NCBI GenBank assembly: GCA_964626565.1
Contig: CAZVFX010000067.1
Coordinates: 1-39,185, forward strand
Direction: 5' to 3'
Source: CAZVFX01 sp964626565
GTDB taxonomy: Bacteria; Myxococcota_A; UBA9042; CAIXZC01
Length of the DNA: 39,185 bases
The position numbers and the translations under genes were made by a program. Position 1 is the first letter of the stretch. The number at the start of each line of letters is the position of its first letter. Of this stretch, positions 34,157 through 39,185 are shown one piece after another. The notes under the pieces are model-generated. The model searched no databases, had not been told where the DNA came from, and saw nothing but the letters and a program-made list of their open reading frames with translations.

Positions 34157-36583
34157 TCAGGCCCGTTTTCGGCGGCAGATAATAACCGCCAGAGCGGCCA
34201 GCATGAAGATCAGAAAGGATCCTGCGGAAGGACTCCCGGAGCGATCCAGGCGGCAACCGCAATCGCCGTTGGCGCTTCCCAGTCCGTTGCCGAACTCCAC
34301 CACGCTGGGCCCGCCGTCACCGCCGGTCACCTCTTCCGCATAGCCGTCCACCACTTCCGGGCAGCCCACCGCGTACCACTCTTCGTCGCAACAGAAACCG
34401 GTAAACACGGTCTCTTCGCCGCAGACACAGACGCTGTTGATCAACTCGCCCAACTTGCACGCCTGGGCATCAGTGTCCACCACCGAGATACACGGGGCGC
34501 TGAAATTGTCCACTTCGGCCTGGTCCGGAGGCGACTCGTTGATCTGCATCTGGCTGTCCGCAATGAAGTAGTTCCAATACTCCCCGTCAGGCACACTTTC
34601 CCGCTTGACACACCAATCCACCGTCTGGCTCGGTTTCACGCCGGTGACCACTTCCTGGTGGTAATCCCCCAGTTCCAGGTATCCGGGCGGATCTTCCCAG
34701 TTGAAATAGACGTCGAGCCGGAAGGGTTTGTCCGCGCCCACCGCCTTGTTTCCCGCATTCTTGGTCCCGCTGCAGAACTCGATGGTATTGCCCTTCACCT
34801 TGCACGTAAAACTGTCCACTACCAGGTTCGGTATCCCCTGCACGACCCCCACTACCTCGGTTTCGCACGACTCCAGGTTGTTGACCTCAACCGGTTCCCA
34901 GATCTCCCCCATGATGTCCAGCACCACCCACGACGTATAGGTCCCCTCCGGCACGCCGGGAGAACCGTCGTGATCGTTCCAGCACATAGGCGGTATCTGA
35001 ACCGTCTCTCCGGGGTCCAGACCGTTCTCCTGGAAATAGTATTGGCCTTCGGAACCCAGGCTGTCCGGGTCGGGCGCTTCGGGGAGATCGTAGAAGACAT
35101 CCACGGAGAAAGGGGGCGCGGGTTCGTTGCCCAGATTCTCCACCATGGTGAGGTAACAGACCGAGCTTTGTTCTTTGCCGCCCACCTCCACGTGCTTCTC
35201 GGAGCAGTTGAACATCTTCACTGCCAGATCAGGGCCGTCAAGGTCGACGATCAGGTCGAACTTCTGGTCGTTGTTCTTCTCTTTGCTTTCGGTGATTTCG
35301 CAGTCGCAGTCGGCTCTTACCCACACCTCGTATTTGCCGTTGGGGAGAAAGCCGATGCTCTTGGAGAACCTCACCCGCTCGTCGACCTGTAAGCCATCCC
35401 AGAGGCACATACCCGACGCCAGATCGCAGCCATACCCTTCCTCGACGCACTCGGTGTCGCCGGCGGAACACTCCCCTTCGTCGTCCCCCTGCTGAGGCAT
35501 GGCGATGATGTCGCCCTCATCGATGAACACGTCCGGAACTTCGCAGGTGTTGGGAGTTCCGCTGTTGTTGAACCAGACGCACAGCTTCCAGGGGTCGCCC
35601 TTTTCCACCGGCACATAGCCCTGGTTGCGAACAAACCCTTCGTAGTAGATCACGTTGTTGGCCGACGTGGCCACCAGAAATTCCTCGACAATCAGATCGG
35701 GTTTGTTGACGTCCAGCGGCTGAACGAACAGCCCCATGTCATAGCAGTTGTCGGGATCGAACTGTACGCCCGGAGCAAGATACTCCTCGATCTCGGCCGC
35801 GTGGTTGACGATCGCGATGGGGTAATAATCGCCCGGCGGCAGATCCGTATAGATCACCTGCACCTCCACCGAATCGCCCGGCAGAAGCCCGGCCGGCACC
35901 TCGGCCAGTTGGGCGCCGAACACACCCTGCAGCACGGCGACATTGGCGCAATCGCCCTGCAGGAAGAAGTCCACGTGGGTGGGGCCGTCGGTGGGCTGGT
36001 GGCCGATGTTCTTCACCACTGCGGTGAGCACTACGTTGCCCGGATTGTCCGGATGGTTGTCGATGGAGGCTCCCTCCACCTTCAGATTGGCGTAGAGAAT
36101 CGCCAGGGGTACTTCGTAATAGCCGCCGACGAGGTTGTTTTCCTCCGTCTCCTCTTCGCAGAACCCGCCGAACAGGGAGTCAACGTACAACAGGTAGCTG
36201 AAGGTGGCATTGGTTGGTGTTACGTACTCGGTCAGTTCAAAGAATTCGGGGTACTCCTCAGGGCCCACAGTCTGCCCGGCGGAGAGGTTGAGAAATTCGG
36301 ACGCCTTCAGGTACCAATCCGACTGCACCGCACAGTCGTCCGGATGCTCGGTCAAATCGCATGGATAACTTGACCAGAAATCCGACCACCAATCCGCGGT
36401 ACAGGTCTCGTCCCCCTTGTTCTCCAGGGTGATGTAGAATTTCACCGGCACCTGCCCGTTGGCGTTGGGCACCGGCACTACTTCCACTTCCACAGAGCCG
36501 GTGAGATCGGGGGCCGCAGCCACTTGAACCGGGGATGAAACCAGCACAAGCAGCCAGACAATAGGTATGGTCTTTCGAATCAT
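34157..36583 (-). CDS. CARDB-repeat surface protein with MYXO-CTERM-like tail
   Basis: An 808-residue exported protein. Residues 1-24 are a signal peptide (IVWLLVLVSSPVQVAAA). About five CARDB-type immunoglobulin-like repeats follow, each opening with a P-(D/N)-L or related strand: near residues 25 (PDLTGSV), 165 (NLKVEGASI), 293 (PDLIVEEF), 450 (PDLAVKMF) and 585 (PNLVVDSF). Residues 774-808 form a MYXO-CTERM-like tail: DCGCR, a short linker, a hydrophobic helix (FLIFMLAALAVII) and CRRKRA. In Myxococcota such tails are processed for anchoring at the cell surface; the processing enzyme is not in this window. The start is the ATG at 36583. The frame is open further upstream to 36721, but that extension has no signal-peptide character and overlaps the promoter. 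The gene ends in TGA. CARDB proteins are usually adhesive or structural. Confidence 0.8.
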   Translation of the reverse strand: MIRKTIPIVWLLVLVSSPVQVAAAPDLTGSVEVEVVPVPNANGQVPVKFYITLENKGDETCTADWWSDFWSSYPCDLTEHPDDCAVQSDWYLKASEFLNLSAGQTVGPEEYPEFFELTEYVTPTNATFSYLLYVDSLFGGFCEEETEENNLVGGYYEVPLAILYANLKVEGASIDNHPDNPGNVVLTAVVKNIGHQPTDGPTHVDFFLQGDCANVAVLQGVFGAQLAEVPAGLLPGDSVEVQVIYTDLPPGDYYPIAIVNHAAEIEEYLAPGVQFDPDNCYDMGLFVQPLDVNKPDLIVEEFLVATSANNVIYYEGFVRNQGYVPVEKGDPWKLCVWFNNSGTPNTCEVPDVFIDEGDIIAMPQQGDDEGECSAGDTECVEEGYGCDLASGMCLWDGLQVDERVRFSKSIGFLPNGKYEVWVRADCDCEITESKEKNNDQKFDLIVDLDGPDLAVKMFNCSEKHVEVGGKEQSSVCYLTMVENLGNEPAPPFSVDVFYDLPEAPDPDSLGSEGQYYFQENGLDPGETVQIPPMCWNDHDGSPGVPEGTYTSWVVLDIMGEIWEPVEVNNLESCETEVVGVVQGIPNLVVDSFTCKVKGNTIEFCSGTKNAGNKAVGADKPFRLDVYFNWEDPPGYLELGDYHQEVVTGVKPSQTVDWCVKRESVPDGEYWNYFIADSQMQINESPPDQAEVDNFSAPCISVVDTDAQACKLGELINSVCVCGEETVFTGFCCDEEWYAVGCPEVVDGYAEEVTGGDGGPSVVEFGNGLGSANGDCGCRLDRSGSPSAGSFLIFMLAALAVIICRRKRA

Positions 36584-36616
36584 GGCAGTCGATGCTCCAC
36601 TTTCAAGCTGATCAAC

Positions 36617-36645
36617 ATTATAGAGTCGGCCCTCGCTCAGGACAA
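36617..36645 (-). promoter_or_regulatory. Promoter for the CARDB/MYXO-CTERM gene
   Basis: On the minus strand TTGTCC (36640-36645) and a perfect TATAAT (36617-36622) are 17 bases apart. The predicted transcript starts near 36610, about 27 bases before the ATG at 36583. This supports the short start over the longer open frame. Confidence 0.6.
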
Positions 36646-36728
36646 GTAAAAGGGTCACTTTCCTACGGCCTGTCCTGAGAGTTGTCATGCAAAGGTTATG
36701 CCGCCTGAAAAATGCCGCCATTTTGTGT

Positions 36729-36757
36729 TTGACGGGCCATGCGCGCTAACGTATGAT
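36729..36757 (+). promoter_or_regulatory. Promoter for the divergent lipoprotein gene
   Basis: TTGACG (36729-36734) and TATGAT (36752-36757) have the ideal 17-base spacing, predicting a start near 36764 and a leader of about 40 bases. The gene also has a strong ribosome binding site, GGAGGT at 36792-36797, six bases before its ATG. Confidence 0.65.
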
Positions 36758-36762
36758 ACGTT
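36748..36762. promoter_or_regulatory. Palindromic candidate operator over the -10 box
   Basis: AACGTA-TGA-TACGTT is a perfect 6-bp inverted repeat with a 3-base centre. It covers the whole -10 element of the plus-strand promoter, which is where a repressor would block RNA polymerase. No regulator gene is seen nearby. Confidence 0.45.
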
Positions 36763-36803
36763 GTGAATTAGTCTAGGATAGGATATTAAATGGAGGTGGG
36801 GCA

Positions 36804-38807
36804 ATGAGACATTTTAACACTTTCCTCGTCGTGACCATTACCGGCGCGCTGATCTGGGGATGCTCTGGTGAGGCGGAACAGGAAAAGGGCAATCCCCTTG
36901 TTCCCCGCATCGCGGGACTGTCCAAAACCGAGCTCACCGTTGGCGAAACCGTCTACGTAGTAGGAGACAACTTCCTCCCCCTCGAGGAAGGGCGCACCGA
37001 GCTCGTGTTCGACGGCACCTTCCAGAGAGACTCCGACGGCGCGTTCGAGAAAGCCCACTTCGTCGTCACCCCGCTCTTTGACGGAGAACTGGTCAACGAT
37101 ACCGAAATCAACGGCATCGATGTCGACGCCGAGTCCAAGGTGTTGCGCCTCTCCCGCTTCGGGCCGTTTGAAGTTCCGTTCACCGCCAACGGCGACGAAA
37201 CCGGAACCTTCTCCGGCACGCTCACCGCACGTAACGTTCTCACCGACGGACAGAGCTTCGAGCAGGCGAGCCCGGTGGATGTAACCATCAAGGTCCGCCC
37301 CTCCATTATCATCCGGAAATTTGAGCCTTTCGTCGGCTTTGAGGCAGACGGCAAGACCCCGCTGTACGCGGGCTGCGGCACGCCTGCCATCCGCGCCCTT
37401 CATAACCTGCCCTACGTGCTGGAAGTTGAAGCGGTCGGCTTTGAGCCCGCGTTCTTCATCTACGACTTCACCGCAATTAATGGCATGCCCGATCAGGTCA
37501 CTTTCTCCCACCCGGCCAAGCCCACGTGCGACGGCTCCGGCAACAACTGCGTGTGGAAAGACAGCATCGGCGACCCCGAGAGCAAACAGATGATCGTGTT
37601 CAACCAGGTGGCCGAGCTGGATACCTTCTACTGGGCAGTGGTGCGCATCACCGCCACGTCCACCGACGGCCAGTCCGAGTTCGTGGAAACCGCGCTCCCC
37701 ATCAGCGTACACCGCCCGCTGGAGTTCCGCCTCGACTCGGGCGGCCCGCAGCCGGCCGAGACCTTTGAGCCGGTGCCGGTCACCGGTTGCATGTGCGCCA
37801 GCGCCCCCGGCGTCACCGCCAACTACTCTGAAACACACACCGAGTCCCGGCAGAACGCAGTGAGCGTCTCCGTGTCCAAGACCTGGAGCCAGGCCCAGGG
37901 CGTCACCAACGCTTCCGACTGGTCCGAGGGGATCAGCGAATCCACCGCACTCTCCAACAGCAGCTCTGAAAACTGGTCCCATTCCGAGTCGGAAACCATG
38001 GGCGAGACCTACGGAATCACCATGAACCACTCCGACTCTCAGTCGGCCAACTTCTCGAGCACCGAGGGCGACGGGTGGGCCTACTCCTACAACGAGGGCA
38101 CCACCAACCAGCAGATGGAAACCCAGATGGGCGAGCTGTTCGGCCAGGCCAGAAGCTCGGTAAATGTCGAGGTTGGCGCGGAAGGATCGGTCCCCGGCTT
38201 CGCCAAGGTAAGCGGCAAGGTGGGCACCACTGTTGGCGCCACGGTGGGCGCCAAAACCGGCAACACCGTAGGTGAAACCAACGGCAGCTCCGCGGACTAC
38301 GGCTACCAGACCAGCGGCCAGAACAGCACCACCGAAGGGTTCGGGAGCGTAACCACCGATTCCTCTGGCGAAACCCTGCAGAACTCCTACGCGTTGAGCG
38401 CGCAGGACCAGGTGGGCGGGACCACCACCCAGGGCGAAGTCCAGACCAGCAGCAAGGTGTACAACTTCGGCGGCTCTTCCAGCCAGTCCGACGTCGTCAC
38501 CGTGGGCGACTCCGAAACCTGGGCCGAAACGTGGACCACCACCAGTGCGGACACGGTGAGCGTAGCCACCGGGGCCAAGATCCCCGTGGATAGCTGCGCC
38601 ATGTTCTACCGCCAGACCACCCGCTGGGTGCGCAAGGGTTACCTCTACTCCCATAACCTGTGCGGCGTCCGGGAGCTCATGGGCGACTCCACCTTCAACG
38701 AGTGGACCTGGGCCGCCGAATTGGCCATCCAGGGGTCACCCTGCGACGGCGGAAACTTCCCCCAGCCCAAGGGCATCTCCGAATGCCTCGTAGGACCGTG
38801 TTATTAG
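36804..38807 (+). CDS. Predicted lipoprotein with TIG-like domain and long Ser/Thr-rich beta region
   Basis: A 667-residue protein. Its signal peptide ends in LIWGC, so cysteine 20 is probably lipidated; tryptophan at -2 is unusual. Residues about 34-115 resemble an IPT/TIG immunoglobulin-like domain (SKTELTVGETVYVVGDNF). A second beta-rich part runs to about 325. After a CMC motif near 330 comes a stretch of about 250 residues made almost entirely of alternating Ser/Thr and hydrophobic or charged residues (SETHTESRQNAVSVSVSKTW), with a central Gly/Val segment (VSGKVGTTVGATVGAKTG). The final 60 residues hold four cysteines. The alternating region looks like the strands of aerolysin/ETX-MTX2-type pore-forming proteins, but I cannot confirm that family. 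The cell-surface location is inferred from the lipobox. Confidence 0.75.
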   Translation: MRHFNTFLVVTITGALIWGCSGEAEQEKGNPLVPRIAGLSKTELTVGETVYVVGDNFLPLEEGRTELVFDGTFQRDSDGAFEKAHFVVTPLFDGELVNDTEINGIDVDAESKVLRLSRFGPFEVPFTANGDETGTFSGTLTARNVLTDGQSFEQASPVDVTIKVRPSIIIRKFEPFVGFEADGKTPLYAGCGTPAIRALHNLPYVLEVEAVGFEPAFFIYDFTAINGMPDQVTFSHPAKPTCDGSGNNCVWKDSIGDPESKQMIVFNQVAELDTFYWAVVRITATSTDGQSEFVETALPISVHRPLEFRLDSGGPQPAETFEPVPVTGCMCASAPGVTANYSETHTESRQNAVSVSVSKTWSQAQGVTNASDWSEGISESTALSNSSSENWSHSESETMGETYGITMNHSDSQSANFSSTEGDGWAYSYNEGTTNQQMETQMGELFGQARSSVNVEVGAEGSVPGFAKVSGKVGTTVGATVGAKTGNTVGETNGSSADYGYQTSGQNSTTEGFGSVTTDSSGETLQNSYALSAQDQVGGTTTQGEVQTSSKVYNFGGSSSQSDVVTVGDSETWAETWTTTSADTVSVATGAKIPVDSCAMFYRQTTRWVRKGYLYSHNLCGVRELMGDSTFNEWTWAAELAIQGSPCDGGNFPQPKGISECLVGPCY

Positions 38808-38930
38808 AGACCGGCTGTAGCAACGGATAGGCTGTAGGCGGTAGGTCAGCAACAGTACCCAAAACGACAGCACAGCGACCCAGCAGAGCTTTCGGCGAAG
38901 TGGAGCCGGGCCTTCTGTTGAATCGTCTCT

Positions 38931-39011
38931 CATGTCGCCTCTGCGAGGCTCATTTCATCGGTTTTGGGGACTCTCCAATGGACCAGGGCTTACGCCCCTC
39001 GCTGTGTCGAG
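38931..39011. repeat. 81-bp direct repeat, copy 1
   Basis: Matches 39082-39162 at 78 of 81 bases. It contains the small hairpin GCCTC-TGC-GAGGC and the conserved stretch ATCGGTTTTGGGGACTCTCC. The surrounding bases 38808-38930 hold no gene I can support, but contain two GGCTGTAG words. Confidence 0.85.
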
Positions 39012-39081
39012 CCGCCCTCCGGGCTGGTGTCGCCTCTCCGAGGCTGTTGCCGCCCTGCGGGCTAATGCCGCCCTTCGGGCT
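39012..39081. repeat. Run of small GC-rich hairpin modules
   Basis: Between the two 81-bp copies lie four short palindromes in a row: GCCCTCCGGGC, GCCTCTCCGAGGC, GCCCTGCGGGC and GCCCTTCGGGC. Each has a 4 to 5-bp stem and a tiny loop, separated by 6 to 7 bases. The pattern is like REP-type intergenic DNA. Confidence 0.7.
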
Positions 39082-39162
39082 CATGCCGCCTCTGCGAGGC
39101 TCATTTCATCGGTTTTGGGGACTCTCCAATGTACCAGGGCTTGCGCCCCTCGCTGTGTCGAG
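39082..39162. repeat. 81-bp direct repeat, copy 2
   Basis: Second copy, differing from the first at three bases. It is followed by another GCCTC-TGC-GAGGC hairpin at the window edge, so the array probably continues beyond the window. Confidence 0.85.
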
Positions 39163-39185
39163 TCGCCTCTGCGAGGCTGTTGCCG

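Noticed and set aside
36786..38654. A 622-residue open frame on the minus strand
   Set aside because: Antisense to the lipoprotein gene, which has a signal peptide, promoter and strong ribosome binding site; the antisense frame has none of these.
38736..38933. A 65-residue open frame on the minus strand at the end of the lipoprotein gene
   Set aside because: It overlaps the 3' end of the lipoprotein gene in antisense, has no ribosome binding site, and lies partly in repetitive DNA.

Overview
The window looks like a chromosomal segment of a Myxococcota-type (formerly deltaproteobacterial) bacterium. Three things suggest this: a protein with a C-terminal tail of the MYXO-CTERM type, a giant protein built from the cysteine-rich disulfide repeats common in that group, and GC-rich coding DNA separated by AT-rich spacers. 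A HgdB/HgdC-type oxygen-sensitive iron-sulfur system suggests anaerobic or microaerophilic metabolism. I saw no rRNA, tRNA, CRISPR array, transposase or phage gene module.

Layout, left to right. (1) 141-1322, plus: a tandem RidA/YjgF-superfamily protein with its own promoter. (2) 1335-1823, minus: a small cysteine-containing protein of unknown function, converging on the first gene. (3) 1961-9901, minus: a three-gene block bounded on both sides by similar AATTG-rich repeats. In transcription order it holds a HgdB-like protein without cluster cysteines, a HgdB-HgdC fusion, and a large alpha-2-macroglobulin (A2M) family protein. (4) 10068-33569, minus: a single uninterrupted 23.5 kb gene for a secreted protein of about 7,833 residues. 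It contains several families of cysteine-rich repeats (including 22 tandem units of about 183 residues), three P-domain-like modules, PPC-like modules and a C-terminal S74-type self-cleaving chaperone domain. (5) 34157-36583, minus: a CARDB-repeat protein with a MYXO-CTERM-like tail. (6) 36804-38807, plus: a predicted lipoprotein, divergent from the previous gene, with a strong promoter overlapped by a palindrome. (7) 38808-39185: repetitive intergenic DNA with an 81-bp direct repeat.

The most striking observation is in the A2M gene. The reading frame is interrupted once, by a TGA that falls exactly where the thioester cysteine of the C-x-E-Q motif should be. The frame continues without a shift through the rest of a normal A2M protein (thioester domain, toroid, receptor-binding-like domain). 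Directly downstream of the TGA lies a 17-nt hairpin of the kind expected for a bacterial SECIS element. TGA is an ordinary stop for at least three other genes here, so a reassigned code is unlikely. The two main explanations are a selenocysteine at the thioester position (a seleno-A2M) or a very recent nonsense mutation or sequencing error at the catalytic cysteine.

Most products carry export signals (A2M, giant protein, CARDB protein, lipoprotein), so the window is largely a cell-envelope and surface locus with a small anaerobic-type metabolic insert. A functional link between the surface proteins and the HgdB/C system is not shown by the sequence.
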